This document shows positions 1 to 5,743 of a stretch of DNA of 5,743 nucleotides, piece after piece; the stretch's first letter is position 1, and the number at the start of each line of letters is the position of its first letter. The translations under genes were made by a program, and so were the position numbers. Source of the DNA: Rhodoferax sp. (GTDB lineage Bacteria > Pseudomonadota > Gammaproteobacteria > Burkholderiales > Burkholderiaceae_C); the NCBI GenBank assembly GCA_018882485.1, contig VERU01000187.1, forward strand, positions 1 to 5,743, given 5' to 3'. The notes under the pieces were generated by a model. The model searched no databases. It was not told the DNA's origin and saw only the letters and a program-made list of their open reading frames with translations.

Positions 1-4
1 AGAC

Positions 5-44
5 GGGCGCTGAGGCGCCCAGGGGCGCCCGCCCGCGGCCGGGC
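5..44 (-). terminator. GC-rich inverted repeats after bdhA, possible terminator
   Basis: Just past the bdhA stop codon the sequence is packed with self-complementary segments. Positions 5-10 pair perfectly with 15-20 around a TGAG loop. Positions 14-20 alternatively pair with 23-29. Positions 31-35 pair with 40-44 around a 4-base loop. The first two pairings exclude each other. The location fits transcription termination of bdhA, but no T-run is visible on the minus strand before the window ends, so a classical intrinsic terminator is not shown. The repeats could equally serve a gene lying to the left of the window. Confidence 0.35.
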
Positions 45-47
45 GCG

Positions 48-818
48 TCACTGCGCGGTCCAGCCGCCGTCCATGTTCCAGGCGACGCCGCGCACGTTGT
101 CGCCCGCAGCCGAGCAGAAAAACACCGCCAGCGCACCCAGTTCGGCCGGTGTGGTGAACTGCATGGAAGGCTCCTTCTCACCCAGCAGCTGGCGCTTGGC
201 TTCTTCCGGACTCACCCCCTGGGCCAGGGCCCGCGCATCGACCTGGGCCTGCACCAGAGGCGTCAGCACCCATCCCGGGCAGATGGCATTGCAGGTCACG
301 CCGCTGCTTGCGGTTTCCAGGGCCGTCACCTTGGTCAGGCCGACCAGCCCGTGCTTGGCCGCGACATAGGCCGATTTTTCGGCCGAGGCCACCAGACCGT
401 GCACCGAGGCGATGTTGATGATGCGTCCCCATTGGGCGGCCCGCATGGCCGGCAGGGCCAGGCGGGTGGTGTGGAAGGCGCTGCTGAGGTTGATGGCCAG
501 GATCGCGTCCCAGCGTTCTGTCGGAAACTGCTCGATGCGCGACACATGCTGGATGCCGGCGTTGTTGACCAACACGTCAATCCGGCCAAAACGCCCGGCC
601 GCAAAGGCCATCATGTCGGCGATCTGGTCCGGACGGCTCATGTCGGCGCCGTGGTAATCCACCTCGACGCCGTGGGCGGCCACAGCGGCCCGGGCCCCAT
701 CGATATCGCCGAAGCCGTTGAGCACCAGATTGGCGCCCTGTGCCGCCAGCGCCTGGGCGATGCCCAGTCCGATGCCGCTGGTGGATCCGGTGACCAGGGC
801 GGTTTTTCCTTTGAGCAT
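48..818 (-). CDS. bdhA: 3-hydroxybutyrate dehydrogenase (SDR family)
   Basis: This 256-residue NAD-dependent short-chain dehydrogenase should interconvert (R)-3-hydroxybutyrate and acetoacetate in the cytoplasm, a step in ketone body use and polyhydroxybutyrate breakdown. Visible motifs are the Rossmann glycine motif G11-x3-G15-x-G17, NNAG at 85-88, and the catalytic set N110, S138, Y151 and K155. The substrate-binding residues known from the Pseudomonas fragi enzyme (Gln94, His144, Lys152, Trp187, Gln196, Trp257) all appear with a constant offset of four, at Q90, H140, K148, W183, Q192 and W253, which makes the specific assignment strong. The start is the ATG at 818-816, which has GGAG six bases upstream and gives the normal family length. 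An in-frame extension to 887 adds 23 unconserved residues and would cross the leader. The gene is divergent from the hydrolase at 937. Confidence 0.96.
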   Translation of the reverse strand: MLKGKTALVTGSTSGIGLGIAQALAAQGANLVLNGFGDIDGARAAVAAHGVEVDYHGADMSRPDQIADMMAFAAGRFGRIDVLVNNAGIQHVSRIEQFPTERWDAILAINLSSAFHTTRLALPAMRAAQWGRIINIASVHGLVASAEKSAYVAAKHGLVGLTKVTALETASSGVTCNAICPGWVLTPLVQAQVDARALAQGVSPEEAKRQLLGEKEPSMQFTTPAELGALAVFFCSAAGDNVRGVAWNMDGGWTAQ

Positions 819-824
819 GGGTTT

Positions 825-828
825 CTCC
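825..828 (-). promoter_or_regulatory. Ribosome binding site of bdhA
   Basis: On the minus strand GGAG lies six bases before the ATG at 818-816. This fixes the bdhA start against the longer in-frame reading that begins at 887. Confidence 0.75.
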
Positions 829-832
829 AATT

Positions 833-857
833 GGATGCAGATTGAATTAGGATGCAG
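833..857. repeat. 8-bp direct repeat in the bdhA leader
   Basis: GGATGCAG occurs at 833-840 and again at 850-857 on the plus strand (CTGCATCC on the minus strand), 17 bp apart start to start and separated by an AT-rich 9-bp spacer. The similarity extends a little upstream, as AATT-GGATGCAG at 829-840 and AATTA-GGATGCAG at 845-857. The nearer copy sits four bases from the bdhA ribosome binding site. The arrangement could be a paired operator or a leader element controlling bdhA. No known regulator motif is recognised, and chance duplication cannot be ruled out. Confidence 0.4.
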
Positions 858-860
858 GCC

Positions 861-878
861 GGGGCGGGCTGCCGCCCC
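861..878. other. Perfect 7-bp-stem hairpin between bdhA and the hydrolase gene
   Basis: Positions 861-867 (GGGGCGG) pair exactly with 872-878 (CCGCCCC) around a 4-base loop. It lies in the divergent intergenic region upstream of both genes. No T-run follows on either strand, so it does not look like an intrinsic terminator. It could be a protein-binding palindrome or a folded RNA leader. In a sequence this GC-rich, a stem of this size can also occur by chance. Confidence 0.35.
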
Positions 879-895
879 TGTTCCCACAGCATTCC

Positions 896-901
896 ATTAT
901 C
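896..901 (-). promoter_or_regulatory. Weak candidate -10 hexamer for bdhA
   Basis: Read on the minus strand, 901-896 is GATAAT, matching five of six bases of the sigma-70 -10 consensus in one of the few AT-rich spots of this intergenic region. No recognisable -35 hexamer lies 16-18 bp upstream and there is no extended -10 TG, so support is weak. If used, transcripts would start near 889 and carry a leader of about 70 bases containing the hairpin at 861-878 and the direct repeats. Confidence 0.2.
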
Positions 902-936
902 GAACCTGCGGCCGCCGGGCCGGCCTCTTCCCCACC

Positions 937-1824
937 ATGAGCGAACCCACGCTGCACCATACCCCTTGCCCCGATGCCCACGGCAGCCACCGCATGGCCT
1001 GGTGGAGCTGGGGCAACCCCCAGGCCGGTCATGTGGTGGTGTGCGTGCACGGGTTGTCGCGCCAGGGGCGGGATTTTGATGTGCTGGCCCAGTCCCTGTG
1101 CCGACGTGCCGGATCGGGTTTGCGGGTGGTTTGCCCGGACGTCGTCGGGCGTGGCGAGAGCGACTGGCTGGGCGACCCCTCGGGTTACCAGGTGCCGCAG
1201 TACGCTGCCGACATGCTGGTTTTGCTGGCCGAGTTGCAGCCTGCGGTTCTGGACTGGGTCGGCACCAGCATGGGAGGCCTGATCGGGCTGGGCGTGTGCG
1301 CCCACCAGCAGACGCCCCCGGTTCGCCGGCTGGTGCTCAACGACGTGGGGCCTGCCATCGAGTGGCAGGCCTTGCAACGCATCGGTCAGTACCTGGGTCG
1401 CGCCGGCAGCTTTGACAGCCTGCAGCAGGCGGCCGATGCGCTCGCGGAGATTTCGCGCAGCTTCGGGCCGCACACCCCCGGGCAGTGGCTGGCTCTGAGC
1501 CGCCCCATGGTCAAGCCCCTGGATCGTTGCAGCGGGCGCCTGCGACTGCATTACGACCCGTCCATCGCGCTGCCGTTTCGTGCGCTCACCGAGGAGCAGG
1601 CGCGTCAGGGCGAGGCGGCACTGTGGCAGGTGTACGACCAACTGCGGCTGCCGACCCTGCTGCTGCGGGGCGCCGAGTCCGACCTGCTGTCGCCTGCCAC
1701 GGCCCACGCCATGACGCAGCGCGGTCCCCGTGCCCGCTTGCAGGAGTACGCCGGAGTCGGGCATGCACCCACCCTGGTGGCCGATGACCAGGTGCAGGCC
1801 GTTGCCGATTTCCTGCTGGGCTGA
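937..1824 (+). CDS. Alpha/beta-fold hydrolase of unknown substrate
   Basis: This 295-residue protein has the features of the alpha/beta hydrolase superfamily. There is an HG oxyanion motif at H38-G39, a GRGESDW segment at 71-77 typical of the family, a nucleophile elbow G109-T110-S111-M112-G113, a likely acid D249, and a catalytic histidine H276 in GVGHAP. The region at about 140-225 between core strands would be the lid. No signal peptide is visible, so it should be cytoplasmic. The motifs do not define the substrate; esterase, lactonase or C-C bond hydrolase are all possible. The ATG at 937 is chosen because the upstream in-frame extension to 718 runs antisense through bdhA and lacks family similarity. 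No clear Shine-Dalgarno sequence precedes it. It ends 24 bp before relA in the same direction, suggesting co-transcription. Confidence 0.88.
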   Translation: MSEPTLHHTPCPDAHGSHRMAWWSWGNPQAGHVVVCVHGLSRQGRDFDVLAQSLCRRAGSGLRVVCPDVVGRGESDWLGDPSGYQVPQYAADMLVLLAELQPAVLDWVGTSMGGLIGLGVCAHQQTPPVRRLVLNDVGPAIEWQALQRIGQYLGRAGSFDSLQQAADALAEISRSFGPHTPGQWLALSRPMVKPLDRCSGRLRLHYDPSIALPFRALTEEQARQGEAALWQVYDQLRLPTLLLRGAESDLLSPATAHAMTQRGPRARLQEYAGVGHAPTLVADDQVQAVADFLLG

Positions 1825-1848
1825 GCGGGCCCGTCTCCGATTGCCGGC

Positions 1849-4092
1849 ATGCGCAGCCTGTCCCCGGACCCGCCCGAGCCCGCCGGTGCCTCACCCCTGA
1901 TCGAGGCGGCTGCCGCGTCGGGCGCCACGCCCGATCAGGCGCTGGTGCGCGCCCGCGCCCTGGCCGAACCCCTGCTGGCGAACGAGGTGCTGGATACCGG
2001 CGAGAACACGCTGGCTCATGCGGACGCCGTGGCGGCCATCCTGCGATCGATGGGGGCCTCCGAAGTCATGCAGGCTGCCAGTTACCTGGTGCATGCCAGC
2101 TTGCACCTGAACCGGCCGCAGGAGGTGATCGCCAAGGCCTTCGGTGACAGCCTGGCGTCGCTTGCGATCGAGACCAACCAACTGGTGCAGGTGCAGCGCC
2201 AGGCCCGCAGCGCCCAGGCCCGGGCTGCCGCCTCTGGCGCCCAGCCGGCGGCCCTGCCGTCGGCGCCCACACCGGCGGCCCAGCTGGAGAACGTGCGCAA
2301 GATGCTGCTGGCCTTCTCACGCGATCTGCGGGTGGTCATGCTGCGTCTGGCCTCGCGGCTGCAGACCCTGCGTTACCACGCCCAGGCGCGGCTGGCTCCG
2401 CCCCAGGCCCTGGCCCTCGAGGCGCTGGACGTCTTCGCTCCGCTGGCCAACCGGCTGGGCATCCGGGATCTCAAATGGGAGCTCGAGGATCTGGCGTTTC
2501 GCTTCCTGGAGCCGGAAACCTACCGCGCAGTCGCTGGTCTGCTCGATGGCACCCGAACGCAGCGCGAACAGCGGGTGCTGCAACTGCGCGAGGCCCTGCT
2601 TGCCGGGTTGCAGCAGCAGGGCATCCGGGCGACCGTGCAGGGCCGTCCCAAGCACATCTACAGCATCGTGCGCAAGATGCGTGGCAAGTCGCTGGGTTTC
2701 GATCAGGTGTACGACCTGCTGGCCCTGCGGGTTGTGGTGGCCGATGTGCCCGGCTGTTATGCCGCACTGGCCTGGGTGCACAGCCGGTTCACGCCCGTGG
2801 CCGGCGAGTTCGACGATTACATCGCCCGTCCCAAGGGCAACGGATACCGGTCGCTGCACACCATCGTGCGCGACGAGCAGGGGCATCCGATCGAGATCCA
2901 GATCCGTACCCAGGCCATGCACGACCACGCCGAGCATGGTGTGGCGGCGCACTGGGCCTACAAGGAGGCCGGGGTCAAAGGTTACGCGGGGGTGTCCGCC
3001 AGCAGCGCCTATGACGCCAAGATTGCCGTGTTGCGCCAGCTGCTGGCCTGGGAGCGCGATCTCTCCGGTACGGCCAGTGCCGGGGTGCTGGAGGACCGAA
3101 TCTACGTGCTCACCCCCGACGCCGCCATCGTGGAGTTGCCGCAGGGCGGAACCCCCGTGGATTTTGCCTACAGCCTGCACACCAGCCTGGGACACCGTTG
3201 CCGTGGTGCCCGGGTCGATGGGGTGATGGTGCCGCTGAACACGCCGCTGAAAAACGGTCAGACGGTAGAGATCACATCGGCGCGCGAAGGCGGGCCGTCG
3301 CGGGACTGGCTCAATCCCGACCTGGGCTACCTGGCCAGCCACCGGGCCCGTGCCAAGGTTCGTGCCTGGTTCAATGCGCTGGCCCTGAGCGAGACCGTGG
3401 CCCGCGGGCGGGAGGCGGTGGAGAAGCTGCTGCAGCGCGAGGGACGCACCGCGCTGCGGCTGGACGACCTCGCCACGCAGCTGGGTTTCGAGACGGCCGA
3501 GCCCCTGTTTGTGGCCGTCGGCAAGGATGAGTTTTCCCTGCGCGCCATCGAAAACCTGCTGCATCCGCCGGGGCAGGCCGTGTCCGCCGAGCAGCCGCTC
3601 ATCCGCAAGGCCCGTGCCGATGCGGATTCGGCACGGGGCGGGCTGCTGGTGGTGGGGATGGATTCCCTCATGACCCAGCTGGCGCGGTGCTGCAAGCCGG
3701 CCCCGCCCGATGCCATCCGGGGCTTTGTGACCCGGGGCAAGGGCGTGAGCGTGCACCGGGCCGACTGCTCCAACCTGCGGGAGATCGCGGCCCGCCATGC
3801 CGAGCGTCTGATCGAGGTCGCCTGGGGCGAGGGTCAGCGGCAGCCGGGCGGGGCCGCGGCGGTGTACGCGGTCGATGTGGCGATCGAGGCCAGCGACCGC
3901 CAGGGGCTGCTGCGCGATATTTCCGATGTGTTCGCCAAGGAAAAAATCAACGTCACCGGGGTGCAGACCCAGTCTCTGCGGGGCACGGCGTGGATGACCT
4001 TCACGGTCGAGGTGTCCGACTCCAGCCGGCTCGGCACCGTGTTGCGTGGGGTCCTGGAGTTGCCTGGCGTGCGCTCGGCGCGACGGCGCTGA
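1849..4092 (+). CDS. relA: RelA-type (p)ppGpp synthetase
   Basis: This 747-residue protein matches the usual length of RelA (744 in E. coli), the ribosome-associated enzyme that transfers pyrophosphate from ATP to GDP or GTP during amino acid starvation. Domains in order: a decayed HD hydrolase domain (about 40-200), synthetase (about 260-375), TGS (about 414-476), a helical region, a zinc-finger-like domain with C614-C615, H636 and C640, and a C-terminal ACT domain (about 672-747). In the synthetase, R266, K268, D289, Y333 and E349 occupy expected positions. The EFDD motif at 320-323 is the acidic form typical of monofunctional RelA. Where active Rel/SpoT has HDxxED, this protein reads HASLHL (82-87), so hydrolysis should be lost. 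An Ala/Pro/Gln-rich stretch at 116-146 looks like a flexible linker. The ATG at 1849 has no strong ribosome binding site. It follows the hydrolase by 24 bp. Confidence 0.97.
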   Translation: MRSLSPDPPEPAGASPLIEAAAASGATPDQALVRARALAEPLLANEVLDTGENTLAHADAVAAILRSMGASEVMQAASYLVHASLHLNRPQEVIAKAFGDSLASLAIETNQLVQVQRQARSAQARAAASGAQPAALPSAPTPAAQLENVRKMLLAFSRDLRVVMLRLASRLQTLRYHAQARLAPPQALALEALDVFAPLANRLGIRDLKWELEDLAFRFLEPETYRAVAGLLDGTRTQREQRVLQLREALLAGLQQQGIRATVQGRPKHIYSIVRKMRGKSLGFDQVYDLLALRVVVADVPGCYAALAWVHSRFTPVAGEFDDYIARPKGNGYRSLHTIVRDEQGHPIEIQIRTQAMHDHAEHGVAAHWAYKEAGVKGYAGVSASSAYDAKIAVLRQLLAWERDLSGTASAGVLEDRIYVLTPDAAIVELPQGGTPVDFAYSLHTSLGHRCRGARVDGVMVPLNTPLKNGQTVEITSAREGGPSRDWLNPDLGYLASHRARAKVRAWFNALALSETVARGREAVEKLLQREGRTALRLDDLATQLGFETAEPLFVAVGKDEFSLRAIENLLHPPGQAVSAEQPLIRKARADADSARGGLLVVGMDSLMTQLARCCKPAPPDAIRGFVTRGKGVSVHRADCSNLREIAARHAERLIEVAWGEGQRQPGGAAAVYAVDVAIEASDRQGLLRDISDVFAKEKINVTGVQTQSLRGTAWMTFTVEVSDSSRLGTVLRGVLELPGVRSARRR

Positions 4093-4097
4093 AGCCG

Positions 4098-4112
4098 GAC
4101 GCTGCGGGCGTC
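4098..4112. terminator. Small hairpin between convergent relA and dioxygenase genes
   Basis: GACGC at 4098-4102 pairs perfectly with GCGTC at 4108-4112 around a 5-base loop, in the 18-bp gap where relA and the opposite gene converge. It overlaps the last codon of the minus-strand gene. There is no T-run on either side, so it is at best a weak bidirectional terminator. Confidence 0.2.
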
Positions 4113-4992
4113 ACTCCCACCAGCGGGTTTCGTCGTAGAACGGGCCGGGCCGCTCGTGCAGGGCCTCGTACTTGCAGATGTGAGGCTGTGCACCCAGCGG
4201 CACGGACACCCCGTCCCGGAAGGCCCACTCCCCGCGGTCCGTCGTGTCCGCCCGCACATAGCTCTGGATCGCAAAGGCGCGATCCCGGGCCGAGCGATTG
4301 ACCTGCGACCCGTGCACCGTCAGCAGCCCCCACAGCGCCAGGTCGCCGGGTTCCAGCTCGATCTGGACCACCTGGGCCGGATCCAGCCCCGCGGCCTTCA
4401 ATTCGTCGTTCTGCGTGCTGCCTTTCATGATCGGGCCGTCATCGGCCAGCCCGAGGTACCCCTTGCGGTGGCTGCCGGGGAACACCTGAAGGCAACCGTT
4501 CTCCGAGGTGGCCGGGTCGATGGCCAGCCCCGTGTTGATGTAGGACTGCATCAGGTCCCGGTAAGCGTCCTGGCGCTCCCGAAAGCGCAGGTCCTGGTGA
4601 AACCGGTAGCCGCTGCTGCGGGTTGCGCCGGGCGGCTTCCAGTGGATCTGCTGCGCCACCTGCCGGATGTCGCGGCCCAGCAGCGGCTCCATCACCGCCA
4701 GCACCCGCGGATCGCGCCGCATGGCCTCGAACAGTGGGCTGAACCAGGCATACCAATGCGCCTGCAACACGTAGCGGCGACCGGCGTACGCTTCCGGCAG
4801 GATCTCGAACAACACATTCTGGTGGCGCCAGGTCGCGTGGTGCTGCAGGCCCAGGTCGTAGATCCGGCGGCTCTCCGCCTGGGCTTCGCGCATTTCGGCC
4901 GCGCTGAACACCCCCCGCACGATGGCGTAACCCTGGTCCCAGTACTGGGCGACGTGGTCCGGCGTGCGTCGGGTAGCCGGCAGGGCGCTCAT
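4111..4992 (-). CDS. Phytanoyl-CoA dioxygenase (PhyH) family protein
   Basis: This 293-residue protein looks like a non-haem Fe(II)/2-oxoglutarate-dependent oxygenase of the PhyH family. Such enzymes hydroxylate a substrate while converting 2-oxoglutarate to succinate and CO2. The iron triad is visible as H132-x-D134 (FHQD) and H227 in the HGSQVNRS segment. R238, eleven residues after the distal histidine, matches the spacing of the 2-oxoglutarate-binding arginine in human PHYH (His264, Arg275). The GCLQVFPGSH segment at 166-175 is also typical. The substrate cannot be told from sequence; the family includes enzymes acting on acyl-CoAs, ectoine and many secondary metabolites, and the ectoine hydroxylase signature is not evident. 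The ATG at 4992-4990 overlaps the stop codon of the upstream ATPase gene and has GGGAG six bases before it, pointing to translational coupling. There is no signal peptide. Confidence 0.9.
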   Translation of the reverse strand: MSALPATRRTPDHVAQYWDQGYAIVRGVFSAAEMREAQAESRRIYDLGLQHHATWRHQNVLFEILPEAYAGRRYVLQAHWYAWFSPLFEAMRRDPRVLAVMEPLLGRDIRQVAQQIHWKPPGATRSSGYRFHQDLRFRERQDAYRDLMQSYINTGLAIDPATSENGCLQVFPGSHRKGYLGLADDGPIMKGSTQNDELKAAGLDPAQVVQIELEPGDLALWGLLTVHGSQVNRSARDRAFAIQSYVRADTTDRGEWAFRDGVSVPLGAQPHICKYEALHERPGPFYDETRWWE

Positions 4993-5743
4993 CGGCGACT
5001 CCCGCCGAAGATGCTGCCCAGCACGCCCCGGATCACCTGACGCCCGACTTCACGCCCGATTGCACTGGCTGCGCTGCGGATGATCTGCTCGCCGGCCGAC
5101 GTCCGGGTGCGGCGCGCGCCACCACCCAGCAGGTCGCCCAGGCTGCCCAGCAGACCACCCGAAGCCTGGGGCGCCGAGCTGTCTGCGGCCGGGGTGCGGC
5201 CTGCCTGGCCCGCCACCGGGCTGGAGGCCTCTTGCGGGGCCAGGCGTTGGCTGGTACGTCCCCGGATGGTCTCGAATGCCGATTCCCGGTCCTGGGTCTG
5301 TTCGTAGACGCCGGCCACCATGGACGCAGCCAGCAGCGCCTGGCGCTGCGCGGCATCGATGGGGCCGATGAGGCTGCCCGGCGGCAGGATGTACACACGG
5401 CGGGTGGGTTCGGGCCGGCCCTTGTCGTCCAGCAGGCTGACCAGCGCCTCCCCCACCGCCAGTTCTGCGATGGCCGTCTCGATGTCCAGGCCCGGGTTCT
5501 GCCGCATGGTTTGTGCCGCCGACTTGACCGCCTTCTGGTCCCGGGGCGTGAAGGCACGCAGCGCGTGCTGTACCCTGTTGCCCAACTGGGCGAGCACACT
5601 GTCGGGGATGTCCAGCGGGTTCTGAGTCACGAAAAAGACGCCCACCCCCTTGGAGCGCACCAGGCGCACCACCAGTTCGATGCGTTCGACCAGCGCCTTG
5701 GGCGCATCGCTGAACAGCAGGTGCGCCTCGTCAAAGAAGAACA
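4989..5743 (-). CDS. yjgR: YjgR/HerA-like ATPase (DUF853), C-terminal part
   Basis: The last 250 residues of a larger protein are present; the reading frame runs open to the window edge, so the start and Walker A motif lie outside. The visible part begins exactly at a Walker B motif (FFFDEAHLLF), followed by FFVTQNP, a likely sensor strand at 36-42, and GNRVQHALRAFTPRD at 54-68 with candidate arginine-finger residues. These match the YjgR branch of HerA/FtsK-type P-loop ATPases, whose cellular role is poorly defined. Residues about 165-195 form an Ala/Pro/Ser-rich linker. The tail is glycine-rich (GGLLGSLGDLLGGG at 195-208), followed by a possible amphipathic helix to the end. A GTG at 5672 is internal, because the Walker B region lies upstream of it. 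The stop codon overlaps the start of the dioxygenase gene in ATGA. Confidence 0.93.
   Translation of the reverse strand, partial: FFFDEAHLLFSDAPKALVERIELVVRLVRSKGVGVFFVTQNPLDIPDSVLAQLGNRVQHALRAFTPRDQKAVKSAAQTMRQNPGLDIETAIAELAVGEALVSLLDDKGRPEPTRRVYILPPGSLIGPIDAAQRQALLAASMVAGVYEQTQDRESAFETIRGRTSQRLAPQEASSPVAGQAGRTPAADSSAPQASGGLLGSLGDLLGGGARRTRTSAGEQIIRSAASAIGREVGRQVIRGVLGSIFGGSRR
4999..5003 (-). promoter_or_regulatory. Ribosome binding site of the dioxygenase gene
   Basis: GGGAG on the minus strand lies six bases before the ATG at 4992-4990, inside the last codons of the upstream ATPase gene. It supports this start and fits coupled translation of the two genes. Confidence 0.7.

Noticed and set aside
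351..845. A 164-codon plus-strand open frame over bdhA
   Set aside because: It is the register-matched complement of bdhA, whose catalytic residues are all present on the minus strand.
819..887. N-terminal extension of bdhA
   Set aside because: The added 23 residues are unconserved, would translate across the direct repeats and hairpin, and ignore the good ribosome binding site before 818.
718..936. N-terminal extension of the hydrolase
   Set aside because: It would run antisense through the start of bdhA and adds 73 residues with no family similarity before the conserved fold.
847..1764. A 305-codon open frame antisense to the hydrolase gene
   Set aside because: It has the same codon register as the hydrolase gene on the opposite strand and shows no family motif; a compositional shadow.
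2317..3798. A 493-codon open frame antisense to relA
   Set aside because: It is in exact codon register with relA, so each codon is the reverse complement of a relA codon. It stays open because TTA, CTA and TCA codons are rare in this GC-rich genome. Its product shows no recognisable domain, while relA is clearly real.
4156..5040. A 294-codon plus-strand open frame over the dioxygenase gene
   Set aside because: It is the register-matched complement of the dioxygenase codons. The minus-strand frame has the complete iron and 2-oxoglutarate site and a good ribosome binding site.
5670..5672. GTG as the start of a short ATPase-like protein
   Set aside because: The same frame stays open upstream to the window edge and encodes the Walker B motif, so this is an internal valine codon.
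1..5743. Mobile element, defence system or CRISPR array
   Set aside because: No transposase, integrase, terminal repeats, spacer-repeat pattern or known defence gene is visible. The HerA-like ATPase could evoke HerA-containing defence systems, but its sequence fits the housekeeping YjgR family and no nuclease or Sir2 partner is adjacent within the window.

Overview
The window reads as ordinary chromosomal DNA from a GC-rich betaproteobacterium, most likely Burkholderiales and perhaps Comamonadaceae-like. This is inferred from strongly G/C-ending codon use, a RelA-type (p)ppGpp synthetase, a Pseudomonas/Burkholderiales-type 3-hydroxybutyrate dehydrogenase and a YjgR-family ATPase. It is almost fully coding. 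I see no tRNA, rRNA, insertion sequence, CRISPR array or phage gene.

Layout. Positions 1-47 hold a dense set of GC-rich inverted repeats just downstream of bdhA. The bdhA gene (48-818, minus strand) encodes a 256-residue 3-hydroxybutyrate dehydrogenase with every expected catalytic and substrate-binding residue. A divergent intergenic region (819-936) holds an 8-bp direct repeat, a perfect 7-bp-stem hairpin and a weak -10-like hexamer. On the plus strand follow an alpha/beta hydrolase (937-1824) and, 24 bp later, relA (1849-4092), probably one transcription unit. relA carries a synthetase-type EFDD motif and a decayed hydrolase site, so it should make (p)ppGpp but not degrade it. relA meets a minus-strand unit tail to tail across only 18 bp. 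That unit is the C-terminal part of a YjgR/HerA-like ATPase gene (4989-5743, start beyond the window) followed by a phytanoyl-CoA dioxygenase-like gene (4111-4992), joined by an ATGA start/stop overlap.

How the genes fit together. bdhA belongs to ketone body and polyhydroxybutyrate turnover, and relA produces the starvation alarmone. Their closeness, with a hydrolase of unknown substrate between them, could reflect shared nutritional logic, but that is inference from position only. The dioxygenase and the ATPase have no known biochemical link. Their overlap suggests co-expression, not necessarily joint function. I found no convincing evidence of a new biological system. The items most worth a second look are the repeats upstream of bdhA, the unexplained yjgR-dioxygenase coupling and the hydrolase placed ahead of relA.
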